In this document: positions 9,259 to 19,640 of the stretch, piece after piece
Layout: each line of letters begins with the position of its first letter
How positions within the stretch are numbered: the stretch's first letter is position 1
Source of the DNA: Chloroflexota bacterium
GTDB lineage: Bacteria > Chloroflexota > Anaerolineae > Aggregatilineales > Phototrophicaceae
Assembly (NCBI GenBank): GCA_013388735.1
Contig: JACAES010000083.1
Span: 1-64,000 of the forward strand
Length of the DNA stretch: 64,000 bases
Reading direction: 5' to 3'
The notes under the pieces: generated by a model
Database searches by the model: none
What the model was told of the DNA's origin: nothing
The model's input: only the letters and a program-made list of their open reading frames with translations
Made by a program: the position numbers and the translations under genes

Positions 9259-11679
9259 GTGAGTCAACCTCGTTTATCGTTCATGACCCGGCGGCGGCTT
9301 CTGCTGCTGGTGTCTTTGTTTGCTCTGCTGACGGGCGTTTACCTGTTTACTTACAGCGGGCAGATCGAAAGCGGCGACACGCTGACCCTGTTCGACGCCG
9401 CCAGCAGCCAAGCCTTTTACGGTGATCGGCTGCTGGATGGCTCGGCATCGGTCAATATGCCGCTGCCGGGGCAGGACGACCGACTCTTCCCGCTGGCGAA
9501 TGCGGATGTCGAGCCGCTTCCCATTCTGCTCTCGTCCGGTTTAATCGGCCTGGCCGGCCATCTGCCGGGCGTTGGGCTGGTTCATGCGGCCTGGTTGCTG
9601 AACGTGCTGGTGAGCGCCGCCGCTGCCGGGACGCTGTTCCTGTATGCGCTGACGTTGGGTTACAGCGACAAAACCGCTCTCACCGGCGCGCTGCTGTTTG
9701 GCCTGGCGACCATCCTTTGGCCGTACAGCAAGACGTTTTTCCGCGAACCGCTTTCCCTGTGGATGATTGTGCTGGCTGCCTGGCTGCTCGAACGCTGGCG
9801 GCAGACGCGCTGCCGCTCTGTGCCGCTGCTGGCGGCCTGCGCGCTGGCGTTGGCCGGGGCGTTTTTGAGCAAAGAGGCGGCTGTCCTGGCCGTTCCATCC
9901 CTGGTGTGGATCGCTGCGCCGGCGCTGCCGGTTGGGGACAGGGCGGCGCGGCGGCTGGCGGCGCTGGCGCTTGGCGCGGTGGCGCTTGGTTTTGGTCTGC
10001 TGGTTGTCGGGGCGGTTTTCGCCAACTCAATCAATTTCCGGCCTGTTTACGTCTGGGTCGGTGGGCTGCTGCGCCGTTCGGCTTCGGCGGTCGCGCCCAT
10101 GCACACCGCCCTGCACACCTATCTGCTGAGTATCGGCGGCAGCGTATGGGGTACATCGCCGGTGGCGCTGCTGGCCGTGCCGGGCATGGGTCTGTTGTTT
10201 CGCCGGGGCAAATACCGGTATATCGGTGCGGCGCTGCTGGCGCTGCTGGCTTTTGCGCTGGGCTACGCTGTTCTGCGGGGCGATCACTGGTTTGGCGGGC
10301 TTTCCTGGCCGCCGCGTTTTCTGCTGCCGGTCGTACCGTTTCTGGTGCTGGCGGCGCTGCCGGCGCTGGACTGGCTGATGCAGCCAGGCCGTCCCCGATG
10401 GCTGCTGGCCGGCGCGGGCCTGCTGGTGATGTACAGCCTATGGGTGCAGATCAGCGGAGTGACGCTGCAATGGGGAGCTTATACTGCCGCGCTGCCGCCG
10501 GAAAGCGGCGGCCTGAGCGAGTGGGGCGGCGGCCTGAACGTCGTCCGCTATCTGCGCTGGGTCATCATCCCTGGGCTGTGGGGGCAGACGCCGCTTGATT
10601 TTGCCTGGGTGCGCGCCAGCCAGCCCTGGTGGCCGGTGCTGTGCGCCGTGCTGGTGATCGTGAGCGGGTGGTCGCTGGCGCGCGGCTGGCGCGGCTCGGC
10701 GCAGCCGATGCGCCGGTGGGGGCTGCGCGTGGTCGGGCTGCCGGTCGCGCTGGTCGTCCTGGTCTATGTCGGGCTGCGGCTGCTTCACAATGACCCGCTG
10801 TACGCGCCGATTACCAGGGACGCGCTGGCTCAATTGCAGGCCGCTCTGGAGGCCGAAAGCGCGTCCGGCGACGTGGTACTGTTGAGCAGCAACACCTACG
10901 AACCTTACTTTCTGAACGAAAGCCGGCAGGCTGCGCCGCGCGTGATTTCTCTGCCTGACCAGCCCGGCGAACAGCCCAGCCCGGAACAGCCGCCGGAAGT
11001 GGTTTCCGCCAACCCGGACGCGCTGCTGACGCGGGACAGCATCGCGCTGATTTATAACCTGGCCGCCTCGCGCCGGCGTTTGTGGCTGCTGGCCGACTCC
11101 GGACCCTGGCTGCCCTGGAGCGTTCGCCCGGTCGAACGGTTTTTGTCGGCGCATTATTATCCGGTGCGGGAAATCGCGCCTGACCCGGCAGCGCGTCTGA
11201 TCGAATACAGCACCATCAGCGCGCCCAACCGTCTCGGTTTTCGCGGGCCGGAGCATCTGGCTGAACTGGTCTACGGCGATACGCTCCGGTTGGCGGGGTT
11301 TGATTTACCTGCCGGCGAGGTTTATGCGGCAGGGGATGTGCTGCCGGCGTCGTTGTACTGGCAGGCCGACCAGACGCCGGAGCAGGATTATGTGGTGGCG
11401 TGGTTTGTGGTGGACGAAAACGGCCTTCCCGCCGCGCAAGGCATGGACTCGCAGCCGGGCGGCGGTTTTGAGCGCACGAGCGCCTGGAAGCCAGGGGTGC
11501 CGGTCTGGGATAACCGGGCGCTGCGCCTGCCGGAAAACCTGACACCCGGCAGCTATCGTCTGTGGGTGCGGGTGTATTTCTGGGATGGCGGGGAAATCCG
11601 CCTGCTGCCCGTTACGGCGGGCGAAAGTGTGGAAGCGACGACCGGCGTTTTGCCGGTTACAATTGAGATTCGTTCGTAG
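9259..11679 (+). CDS. Polytopic membrane protein, GT39-like, with C-terminal beta-sandwich-like module
   Basis: Multiple hydrophobic segments; C-terminal YGDTLRLAGFDLPAGEVYAAGDVLPASLYWQADQTPEQDY...LPENLTPGSYRLWVRVYFWDGG; GTG start at 9259 or ATG at 9283. Confidence 0.7.
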   Translation: MSQPRLSFMTRRRLLLLVSLFALLTGVYLFTYSGQIESGDTLTLFDAASSQAFYGDRLLDGSASVNMPLPGQDDRLFPLANADVEPLPILLSSGLIGLAGHLPGVGLVHAAWLLNVLVSAAAAGTLFLYALTLGYSDKTALTGALLFGLATILWPYSKTFFREPLSLWMIVLAAWLLERWRQTRCRSVPLLAACALALAGAFLSKEAAVLAVPSLVWIAAPALPVGDRAARRLAALALGAVALGFGLLVVGAVFANSINFRPVYVWVGGLLRRSASAVAPMHTALHTYLLSIGGSVWGTSPVALLAVPGMGLLFRRGKYRYIGAALLALLAFALGYAVLRGDHWFGGLSWPPRFLLPVVPFLVLAALPALDWLMQPGRPRWLLAGAGLLVMYSLWVQISGVTLQWGAYTAALPPESGGLSEWGGGLNVVRYLRWVIIPGLWGQTPLDFAWVRASQPWWPVLCAVLVIVSGWSLARGWRGSAQPMRRWGLRVVGLPVALVVLVYVGLRLLHNDPLYAPITRDALAQLQAALEAESASGDVVLLSSNTYEPYFLNESRQAAPRVISLPDQPGEQPSPEQPPEVVSANPDALLTRDSIALIYNLAASRRRLWLLADSGPWLPWSVRPVERFLSAHYYPVREIAPDPAARLIEYSTISAPNRLGFRGPEHLAELVYGDTLRLAGFDLPAGEVYAAGDVLPASLYWQADQTPEQDYVVAWFVVDENGLPAAQGMDSQPGGGFERTSAWKPGVPVWDNRALRLPENLTPGSYRLWVRVYFWDGGEIRLLPVTAGESVEATTGVLPVTIEIRS

Positions 11680-11696
11680 AGCAGGAGAAACGCGCA

Positions 11697-12656
11697 ATGC
11701 CTTCCCTATCGGTTGTGATCCCGGTTTATAATGGCGCGCTCAGCCTTCCTGAACTGGTGTCCCGGCTGGGCGAGGAACTGCCCAAACTGACCGATACCTT
11801 CGAGTTGATTTTCGTCGAGGATGACGGGCGCGATAACAGTTGGGAAGTCATCCAGGAGCTTGTCCATCAGCATCCCTGGATTCGCGGCTTCAAACACATG
11901 CGGAACTACGGCCAGCACAACGCGCTGCTGTGCGGCATCCGGGCGGCGCGTTACGAGGTGGTCGTCACGATGGACGACGATCTCCAGCACCCGCCGGAAG
12001 AAATTCGGCGTCTGCTCGACAAACTGGCCGAAGGGTACGACGCGGTGTACGGCACGCCGCATCATGAGCAGCACGGCTTCTTCCGCGACATGGCTTCCCA
12101 GGTGACGAAAATCGCGCTGCAAAGCGCGATGGGCGTGGACGTGGCCCGCAGCGTGAGCGCCTTCCGGGTGTTCCGCACGCAGCTTCGGGACGCCTTCACT
12201 AACTACCAGAGTCCGTATGTCTCGATTGACGTGCTGCTGACCTGGGGAACAAAACGCTTTGCGGCTATCCCCGTCCGGCATGACCCGCGTAAGCTCGGCA
12301 TTTCCAATTACACGCTGCGTAAGCTGGTGACACATGCGCTAAACATGATGACCGGCTTCAGCATCCTGCCGCTGCAAATCGCCAGCCTGGTCGGGTTTGC
12401 GCTGACGATGTTCGGCGTGGTCGTGCTGGTGTACGTCATCGGGCGGGCGCTGATCGAAAACGCCGCCCCGGCGGGTTTTCCGTTCCTGGCCTCCACCATC
12501 GCCGTTTTTTCCGGGGCGCAGCTTTTCGCGCTGGGTATCATCGGGGAATACCTGGCGCGGATGCACGTTCGCATCATGGGGCAGCCGTCCAGTGTCGTGC
12601 GCGAGGCGATTGAATACCAGCCGCAGGCCGAAGTTGAACAGGAATCGGCTGTATGA
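11697..12656 (+). CDS. Family 2 glycosyltransferase with two C-terminal TM segments (dolichol-phosphate-sugar synthase/GtrB/ArnC-like)
   Basis: LSVVIPVYNGALSLPELVSRL...VEDDGRDNSWEVI...TMDDDLQHPPEEI; C-terminal hydrophobic pair. Confidence 0.9.
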   Translation: MPSLSVVIPVYNGALSLPELVSRLGEELPKLTDTFELIFVEDDGRDNSWEVIQELVHQHPWIRGFKHMRNYGQHNALLCGIRAARYEVVVTMDDDLQHPPEEIRRLLDKLAEGYDAVYGTPHHEQHGFFRDMASQVTKIALQSAMGVDVARSVSAFRVFRTQLRDAFTNYQSPYVSIDVLLTWGTKRFAAIPVRHDPRKLGISNYTLRKLVTHALNMMTGFSILPLQIASLVGFALTMFGVVVLVYVIGRALIENAAPAGFPFLASTIAVFSGAQLFALGIIGEYLARMHVRIMGQPSSVVREAIEYQPQAEVEQESAV

Positions 12657-13381
12657 CCGGCGCCCCGCTGATTTCACTGTCGGCCATTGATGAAGAACGC
12701 TGGGGTGTTCGGACGGCGCGCGCCTGGGGTATCACGGCGGATCACCTGCCGGATGTGCTGGCGTTCTGCCGACGGGAAAAAGTCGTGTTCCTAGTCGCGC
12801 GCTGCGCGGTTTCGGACCTGCGGGCGGCGCAGATGATGGAGGCGCAGGGCTTCCGGCTGATGGATACGCTGCTGTATTATTCGCGCGATCTGACACAGCC
12901 GCTCCCGCCTGTGCCGGACAGCGTGCGGCCTGCCTGCGATGGAGAGGCGGATGCCGTTCGGATGCTGGCGGGGCGGGCTTTCCGCGCCTACAACGGCCAC
13001 TATCACGCCGACGAACGGCTTGACCGGGCGGCCTGCGACGCGGTTTACGAATCGTGGGCGTATCGCTCGTGCCTGTCGCGCCAGGTGGCCGACGAGGTGC
13101 TGGTCGCTGCGCCTGACGGCCAGATCGCCGGGTTTATCACGCTGCGGCTGAACGGCGCGCAAGGCGAAGGGCCGCTGTACGCTGTAGACCCGGCGGCGCA
13201 GGGGCAGGGAATTGGCCGGGCTTTGATGACCGGCGCGCTGCACTGGCTGAAACAACGCGGCGCGCGTGATATGCTGATGTCCACCCAGGTGACGAACGTG
13301 CCTTCACAGAAGGTCTGGACGCGGTTGGGCTTTGAGCCATCCCACGCAGAATATACATTTCACAAATGGTTCGACGAATAA
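12653..13381 (+). CDS. GNAT family N-acetyltransferase
   Basis: GPLYAVDPAAQGQGIGRALMTGALHWLKQRGARDMLMSTQVTNVPSQKVWTRLGFEPSHAEYTFHKWF; ATGA overlap with the GT2 gene. Confidence 0.88.
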   Translation: MTGAPLISLSAIDEERWGVRTARAWGITADHLPDVLAFCRREKVVFLVARCAVSDLRAAQMMEAQGFRLMDTLLYYSRDLTQPLPPVPDSVRPACDGEADAVRMLAGRAFRAYNGHYHADERLDRAACDAVYESWAYRSCLSRQVADEVLVAAPDGQIAGFITLRLNGAQGEGPLYAVDPAAQGQGIGRALMTGALHWLKQRGARDMLMSTQVTNVPSQKVWTRLGFEPSHAEYTFHKWFDE

Positions 13382-13385
13382 GGCG

Positions 13386-14834
13386 CTACCTGCCGCGCAG
13401 AACGATTTCGTGTTTTTCGGCGTCGCCCATCAGCGGATTGCCGAGGATGGCCTGTTTATAATCCACGCCGATCCAGGCATTGTAGGCCGCCAGCGCCAGC
13501 ATTAAGGCGACGAACAGGGGGATGAACGGCCTCATCCGCTGCTGCGGGCTGTGATTCCAGACTGCGGCCAGCCATCCGCCGCCCAGCGCCGCCAGCGGTG
13601 GCAAAAACAGGAGGATAAAACGCGGGTCGTAGCTGACCAGCAGCCACCAGACCGAAAAAAACGGCAGCGTCCATAACAGCAGCAGGAGCATTTCGGGGGA
13701 CTGCCGCCCGCGCCGCAGTGCGACCCACAGCCCGTAAAACACGCCGCCGAGCATCAGCCAGCCCGGCAGACCGAAGTTGTTCCCCAGGGTGATGAGTATC
13801 AGCAGGTTGTTAAGCGTCGGCGCGGCCTGGTCAGTCCAGGCGGTCGGCGGGACGAGAAGCCGCGCTTCGGCCCAGTTGCGGGCATACCAGGGCGCGGCCA
13901 CGACCGCACAGGCCAGCAGCGCGATCAGCGCGGTTCTGAGGCCGAAGCGCCGCCGCAGCCAGCCGTAAGCCAGCCAGATCACCAGAAAGACCACGCCCAG
14001 CAGGGCGGCGTTTTTCGTCCAGGCGGCCAGTCCCATCATCAGCCCGGCCAGCAGCGCGTCCACCCCGCGCCCGTCCGACCATAAACGCCAGGCAAAAACC
14101 GCCGCCAGGGTATAGGCGAAAGCCATCGGCAGGTCTACATAACCGGACGATGCCCAGCGGGCGAAGGTCGGTGTCAGCGCCAGCAGCAGCGCGCCGAGCC
14201 AGCCGGCCAATGAGTCAAACAGGTTTTTGCCCAGGATATAAACGGCGGGAATGCAGCCCAGGCTGAACAGGGACGGAATCACGCGCGCCAGATATTCGTT
14301 GAGCCAGCCGGAAGCCAGATAGGTATAGGCGTAGACCAGCGGAATCTGTACCGGGTAAGCCTGATAAAAGGCTTCGTTGCGCCCGGCGAACGGGACGAGC
14401 GTCCCGGTTTCTGCCATGATGCGGCCATAGCGGGCGTAAATGGCGAGCGCGTCGTCGCGGTAAAACGGCCAGTAGGCCGCGTTGAACAGCACCGCGCCAC
14501 CCACCAGCGCCAGCGCCAGCAGCGCCAGCCGTTCCAGCCGGGAAGCCGGCGGAACCGGCCAGGCGATGCGCGCCCCTTCCCGCCGCCACAGCAGATACCC
14601 CGGCAGCATCAGGGCGAAGTAAGGCAGGGTGATGGCCCATACATCAAACCGGAATCCCAGGAGCGCCAGCCAGAACATCAGCAGCGTCAGCGCGCCGGGG
14701 CCGAGCGCCAGCGCCAGCAAAATTATCAGCCAGAAGTCGGGCGGACGCGGGCTGCGTGTTACCAGCCAGGCCGCCCAGGGGTACGCTGCCGCCAGGACGA
14801 GCGCGACGAGAATCCAGGCCAGGATGGTTTGCAT
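13386..14834 (-). CDS. GT39/ArnT-like glycosyltransferase, polytopic membrane protein
   Basis: YWPFYRDDALAIYARYGRIMAETG...YPVQIPLVYAY...KNLFDSLAGWLGALLLALTPTFARW; start taken at MQTILAW (14834), not the ORF start at 14924. Confidence 0.8.
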   Translation of the reverse strand: MQTILAWILVALVLAAAYPWAAWLVTRSPRPPDFWLIILLALALGPGALTLLMFWLALLGFRFDVWAITLPYFALMLPGYLLWRREGARIAWPVPPASRLERLALLALALVGGAVLFNAAYWPFYRDDALAIYARYGRIMAETGTLVPFAGRNEAFYQAYPVQIPLVYAYTYLASGWLNEYLARVIPSLFSLGCIPAVYILGKNLFDSLAGWLGALLLALTPTFARWASSGYVDLPMAFAYTLAAVFAWRLWSDGRGVDALLAGLMMGLAAWTKNAALLGVVFLVIWLAYGWLRRRFGLRTALIALLACAVVAAPWYARNWAEARLLVPPTAWTDQAAPTLNNLLILITLGNNFGLPGWLMLGGVFYGLWVALRRGRQSPEMLLLLLWTLPFFSVWWLLVSYDPRFILLFLPPLAALGGGWLAAVWNHSPQQRMRPFIPLFVALMLALAAYNAWIGVDYKQAILGNPLMGDAEKHEIVLRGR

Positions 14835-14836
14835 CT

Positions 14837-15805
14837 TTACGGCACGGCGTGCGGCAGCGGCTGCCCGGCCAGCCCGGCCAGCAGATTTTCGGCGGCCATG
14901 ATCGCCATCTGGTCGCGCGTCCACAGGCTGGCGCTGCCGATGTGCGGCACGATGACGGCGTTCGGCAGGGTCAGCAGTTGGTGGTCGGGCGGAAGGGGTT
15001 CGGGGTCGGTCACGTCCAGCGCCGCGCCCGCGATGCGGCCATCCCGCAGCGACTCGTACAGCGCGTCCTGGTCTATCACCGGGCCGCGCGCCGTGTTCAC
15101 CAGGATGGCCGTTCGTTTCATTTTGCTCAGGGCTTCCCGGTTGATGAGGCCGCGTGTCTGAGCGGTGAGCGGCGTATGAATGGAAATGAAGTCGGATTCA
15201 CGCAGCAGCGTATCCAGGTCAACCAGCCGCACGCCGGCGGCTTCCGCTTCGGGCGGCGGCATTCCGGGGTTACAGGCGATCAGGCGCATGTCGAAACCCG
15301 CTGCGCGCCGAGCGACCGCTTTGCCGATTCGCCCCAGGCCGATGATGCCCAAAGTTGCGCCGCTCAGGTCAGCGCCGAGCAGGGCTTTGGGTTCCCAGGT
15401 GCGCCACTTTCCGGCGCGAACGTATTCCACCCCCTCGACAATCCGGCGCGCTGCCGCCAGCAGCAGCGCGAAGGCCAGATCGGCGGTCGCTTCGGTCAGA
15501 ACACCCGGCGTGTGGCCGACCGGGATGCCCCGCGCCCGCGCGGCAGCCAGATCAATGTTATCCACGCCCACTGCCATCTGGCTGATGATCTTCAATCCCG
15601 GCCCGGCGGCGTCCATCAGGGCGGCGTCTATCCGGTCGGTGATGAGGCACAGCAGGCCATCAGCGCCGCGCGTCCGTTCGGTCAGGATTTCGTAGGATGG
15701 CGGCAGCGTTTCCGGCCAGATGTCCGCCCGGCAGGACTGCCGAATCAGTGACAGGCCGGCATCGGGTATCACGCGGGTGACGAATACGCGGGGTGTGGCG
15801 GTCAT
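14837..15805 (-). CDS. D-2-hydroxyacid dehydrogenase (glyoxylate/hydroxypyruvate reductase type)
   Basis: MTATPRVFVTRVIP..., GATLGIIGLGRIGKAVARRAAGFDM NAD-binding motif, VNTARGPVIDQDAL, PLPPDHQLLTLPNAVIVPHIGSAS. Confidence 0.92.
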   Translation of the reverse strand: MTATPRVFVTRVIPDAGLSLIRQSCRADIWPETLPPSYEILTERTRGADGLLCLITDRIDAALMDAAGPGLKIISQMAVGVDNIDLAAARARGIPVGHTPGVLTEATADLAFALLLAAARRIVEGVEYVRAGKWRTWEPKALLGADLSGATLGIIGLGRIGKAVARRAAGFDMRLIACNPGMPPPEAEAAGVRLVDLDTLLRESDFISIHTPLTAQTRGLINREALSKMKRTAILVNTARGPVIDQDALYESLRDGRIAGAALDVTDPEPLPPDHQLLTLPNAVIVPHIGSASLWTRDQMAIMAAENLLAGLAGQPLPHAVP

Positions 15806-15925
15806 AGTCGGTGCGAGCCTCGTGCAGTACGGGACGATTGGCCGATTGTAACCCAAGACTTGAATTTGGGTATACCCGGCAGTAGGATACAACCAACTGT
15901 TTACAAGGGGGTGAGCGCATCCGGC

Positions 15926-17740
15926 ATGGTTTCATCGTCATCCTGGCGCATCCGGCTGCTGGCGTTGGTGGTTTTATTCCTGGTCGCCGTCCTGCTGGTA
16001 TTCGGCATCCGTCGGACGTACATGCACCATGACGAGCGGCTGGTATACCACTTCACGCGCAATGATCTGGCGTTCACCGTCCAGTTTTTGGGCGAGCGCG
16101 ATACGCATCCGCCGTTATGGTTTTCATTTTTCTGGGTGTGGCGGCAGTTCACCGGGGACAGCGAATTCGCCGGTCGGATGCAGGCGATTTTGTTCAGCCT
16201 GCCGGCGCTGGCCGTCGTTTACCAGACCGGTCGCAAATGGTTCGGCGCGCCGCGTTATGGTATTTTTGCGATGGCCGTGCTGGGCGGGCTGGCGCTGTAT
16301 TTCCAGTATGCGCTGGAGATTCGCCCGTATGGGCTGGTAATGCTGCTGGCGAGCCTGTCCATGTTCAGCTTTCACCGCTGGATAACCCGTCAGCAGGCGC
16401 GTTGGGCAGCGGCTTATGCCGTGACAATCGCCGCCATCCTGTACGTGCATTATTTCCAAGCCGTACTGGTGATCGCCCAGGGGCTTTATTTTCTGGCCTA
16501 CCTGCTCCGGCATCCGTCGCGGCGTCTGGTTCGGCAGGCCGCCGGGGTGCTGGCGCTGGCGTTCCTGCTGTGGTCGCCCTGGTTTCCCAGTTTTCTCAAC
16601 CAGATTAAAAACCTGCGTAATGCTGAACTGATCGGTGGGAACGCGCGCGGTATCATCGGCGCGGGGACGACCACCGAGCCGACTTCGCTGGAAGCGGTGG
16701 CGCGGCTGGCGCAGGTCGCCACTAACGGCCAGGTCGTGCTGTATGGCGCGGCGCTGGTGGCCGGGCTGGTCGTCCTGCGGCGGCAGGCGAACTACCGTCT
16801 GGCGCTGGTGTGGGCGTTCGGCGTCCCGGCGCTTTCGCTGCTCATCAATCTGGTCGCGGCGGTTTATGCCCCTCGTTACATCCTGAACTTTATCATCGGC
16901 TGGGCGCTGGTGATCGGCGCGGGATTAGCGGCTTTGCCTGCCCGCTGGCGCTGGTCGGCGCTGGTCGGATTCGTCGCCGTCAGCCTGTGGGCCATGCCGT
17001 CGCAGCTTCCGAAGACTCGCATCCCTTACCGTGACCTGGCAGCCTCGCTGGCGGCGGCTTCCCGGTCTGGGGATGTCCTGTTTTACGATCAGGCCAACGA
17101 GCGTGACGACATCTGGCAGCGGGAAATTCAGCGCCAGCTTACGCCGGAACTGCGCGCCAGTGCCGTGAGCGATGTTGAAACGGCGGAGGCCGCGCGGCGC
17201 GTCTGGTTCATCACTGCCGATTGGTTTGACCCGGCGGTGCAGGCGAGCTTCAAAACCATTGAACAGACGCACCCGCTCCAGAAAGTGTTCGGGGACTGTA
17301 CGAGCAGCTGGTGTTTTTTGATCCAACTGCTGGAAGCGCCGCCCTGGACGCAGCCGCAGGTTTTTGGCGAGGACATGGCTTTCTGGGGCATGGACGTGGA
17401 CGCGGCGAGCGCCGAAAAAATCAACACGCGGCTGTGGTGGCGCGTGCAGCAAACACCTGGTCTGAGCTATTCCATCGGCCTGCAACTGCTGGATGCCGGC
17501 GGCGCGCTGGTGGCGCAGAACGATGGGCCGATTCGCCACTACCGTGATACGGTGATCGAAACGTCGCTGATGCAGCCGGATAAAATCTACGTGGACTTCC
17601 GGGACATCATTCTTCCGGCGAACCTCACGCCCGGCATTTACCAACTGGCGCTGGTGGTTTACGACTGGCAGACCGGGGAAAGGCTGCGGCTGGCCGATTC
17701 CGCCGATTACCTCGCGCTGGATACCCTCACGCTGCCATAA
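15926..17740 (+). CDS. GT39-like polytopic membrane glycosyltransferase with C-terminal beta-sandwich-like module
   Basis: RDTHPPLWFSFFWVWRQFTGDSEFAGRMQAILFSLPALAVVYQTGRKWFG...QYALEIRPYGLVMLLA; alternative GTG start at 15911. Confidence 0.8.
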   Translation: MVSSSSWRIRLLALVVLFLVAVLLVFGIRRTYMHHDERLVYHFTRNDLAFTVQFLGERDTHPPLWFSFFWVWRQFTGDSEFAGRMQAILFSLPALAVVYQTGRKWFGAPRYGIFAMAVLGGLALYFQYALEIRPYGLVMLLASLSMFSFHRWITRQQARWAAAYAVTIAAILYVHYFQAVLVIAQGLYFLAYLLRHPSRRLVRQAAGVLALAFLLWSPWFPSFLNQIKNLRNAELIGGNARGIIGAGTTTEPTSLEAVARLAQVATNGQVVLYGAALVAGLVVLRRQANYRLALVWAFGVPALSLLINLVAAVYAPRYILNFIIGWALVIGAGLAALPARWRWSALVGFVAVSLWAMPSQLPKTRIPYRDLAASLAAASRSGDVLFYDQANERDDIWQREIQRQLTPELRASAVSDVETAEAARRVWFITADWFDPAVQASFKTIEQTHPLQKVFGDCTSSWCFLIQLLEAPPWTQPQVFGEDMAFWGMDVDAASAEKINTRLWWRVQQTPGLSYSIGLQLLDAGGALVAQNDGPIRHYRDTVIETSLMQPDKIYVDFRDIILPANLTPGIYQLALVVYDWQTGERLRLADSADYLALDTLTLP

Positions 17741-17763
17741 ACCAGGCGCGCCCGCCGGTTGAA

Positions 17764-17782
17764 ACCAATCGGCAGGATTGGT
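17764..17782. other. Perfect hairpin ACCAATC-GGCAG-GATTGGT upstream of ABC exporter pair
   Basis: Direct inspection. Confidence 0.45.
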
Positions 17783-17858
17783 CGTAGGTGGTCTTGAGCG
17801 CCATGTGTTACCATCAAAACTGTTTTAGGCGTTAGACCGACTAACCTCAGGATTGGGC

Positions 17859-19637
17859 ATGGCTTCAGAATTTGTCGCGCGCACTTCGTACAAAACCGAC
17901 CATTCGACCGCGCTCCGTTTCATCTGGTCACATATCGCCCGTCACCCGCTGGTGGCCGTGCTGATGGTCATCGGCGCGTTCAGCAATGCGGCGCTGGCGG
18001 CGGCTGTGCCGTATTTCATCGGGCAGGCGTTTAATGCCGTCATCGAAGGTCAGGATACTGCCTTCATCGTCAGCACGGCGCTGGCGGTGATCGCGTCGCA
18101 GCTTTTGCGCGCCGTGCTGCAATTGATGCGTAATTTTTCGTCGGAGATTTTCGCGCAGCGCATCGAACGTGACGTGCGCGACGAACTGTATGCCAGCCTG
18201 CTGGGCAAGAGCATGACCTTCCACGACATGCAGCCGGTGGGCGAGATTATGGCGCGTGTAACCAACGACGTGCGCGAAATGAACCTGATGATGAACCCCG
18301 GCATGAACCTGATCGTCGGGTCGAGCATGTTTATCCTGGTGCCGCTGCTGGCGTCGCCGGCCATTTACCCACCGCTCATCCTCGTCCCGGCGGTGTTTCT
18401 CGTTCTGTACGTGATTACCCAGTACCGGTTTATCACTGTACTGCATCCGATTGCGCAGGAGGTGCGCGTCAGCTTCGGGCAGATGAACGCCCGCCTGGCC
18501 GAGACGATAGATGGCCTTCAGGTGGTTAAAGGCGCGGCGCGGGAAAACGAGGAAATCGAATCCTTCGGCCAGAAGGCCGATCTGGTGCGCGATTATTTCG
18601 TTCGCCAGGGTTACATCGAGGCGCGCTATCTGCCGTTTTTGCTGCTCACGCTGTCCATCGTCGGCGGCATGGTTCACGCGGTTTATCTGTACCGGCTTGG
18701 CGAGATCAATGCCGGGCAGATCGTGGCTTTTATGGGGCAGATTTTCCTGTTCGGCTTCCCGGTTTTTTCATCCATGCGCTCGCTGTCCCAGGTGGCGCTG
18801 GGTTATGCCGGCGCGCGCCGCATCCTGGACATCATCAATACCGAAACCGACCTTGACCAGAACCGGCAGGGCTACGACCGACCCATACGCGGCGCGATCA
18901 CCTTTGAAGATGTGACGTTCGGGTATAGTGAGAGCGACCCGGTTTTACATGATATTTCTTTCCATGTCGAGCCGGGGCAGACGGTCGCCATCGTCGGCCA
19001 GACCGGTGCTGGCAAAAGCACCCTCACCAAACTGGTGAACCGCATTTATGACGTGAATGCCGGGCGGGTGAAAGTGGACGACATCGACGTGCGCGACTGG
19101 AACCTGGCCGCGCTGCGGTCGCAGATCAGCATCATCGAACAGGATATTTTCCTGTTCAGCCGGACAATTGCGGAGAATATCGCCTTCGGAAAACGCGACG
19201 CCACGCGCGTCGAAATCGAGGAAGCGGCACGCAAGGCCCAGGCGCACGAGTTTATCATGAACTTCCCCGACGGTTACGAGACGATCATCGGGCAGCGGGG
19301 CGTGACGCTCAGCGGCGGCCAGCGGCAGCGCATTGCCATCGCGCGGGCCTTTTTGACTGACCCGCCCATTCTGGTGCTGGACGACAGCACCAGCGCCATT
19401 GACAGCGCCACCGAAGACCGCATTCAGCAGGCTATTTGGTCGGCTTCACGCGGGCGGACGACGCTGCTCATCACGCACCGGCTGTCACAGATTCGCTGGG
19501 CCGATCATATCATCGTGCTGCGGCAGGGGCGCGTGGTGGCGCAGGGCAAACACGAGGAACTGCTGCAATCGTCGGAGGCGTACCGGCGCATCTTTGCGCG
19601 TTATGAAGAGCCGATCACAGCGGAGAAAACGGGGTAA
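17859..19637 (+). CDS. ABC exporter half-transporter (fused permease/ATPase)
   Basis: Walker A GQTGAGKST, signature LSGGQRQRIAIARAFL, Walker B ILVLDDSTSAID; N-terminal TM domain; start MASEFVARTS at 17859. Confidence 0.95.
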   Translation: MASEFVARTSYKTDHSTALRFIWSHIARHPLVAVLMVIGAFSNAALAAAVPYFIGQAFNAVIEGQDTAFIVSTALAVIASQLLRAVLQLMRNFSSEIFAQRIERDVRDELYASLLGKSMTFHDMQPVGEIMARVTNDVREMNLMMNPGMNLIVGSSMFILVPLLASPAIYPPLILVPAVFLVLYVITQYRFITVLHPIAQEVRVSFGQMNARLAETIDGLQVVKGAARENEEIESFGQKADLVRDYFVRQGYIEARYLPFLLLTLSIVGGMVHAVYLYRLGEINAGQIVAFMGQIFLFGFPVFSSMRSLSQVALGYAGARRILDIINTETDLDQNRQGYDRPIRGAITFEDVTFGYSESDPVLHDISFHVEPGQTVAIVGQTGAGKSTLTKLVNRIYDVNAGRVKVDDIDVRDWNLAALRSQISIIEQDIFLFSRTIAENIAFGKRDATRVEIEEAARKAQAHEFIMNFPDGYETIIGQRGVTLSGGQRQRIAIARAFLTDPPILVLDDSTSAIDSATEDRIQQAIWSASRGRTTLLITHRLSQIRWADHIIVLRQGRVVAQGKHEELLQSSEAYRRIFARYEEPITAEKTG

Positions 19638-19640
19638 AAG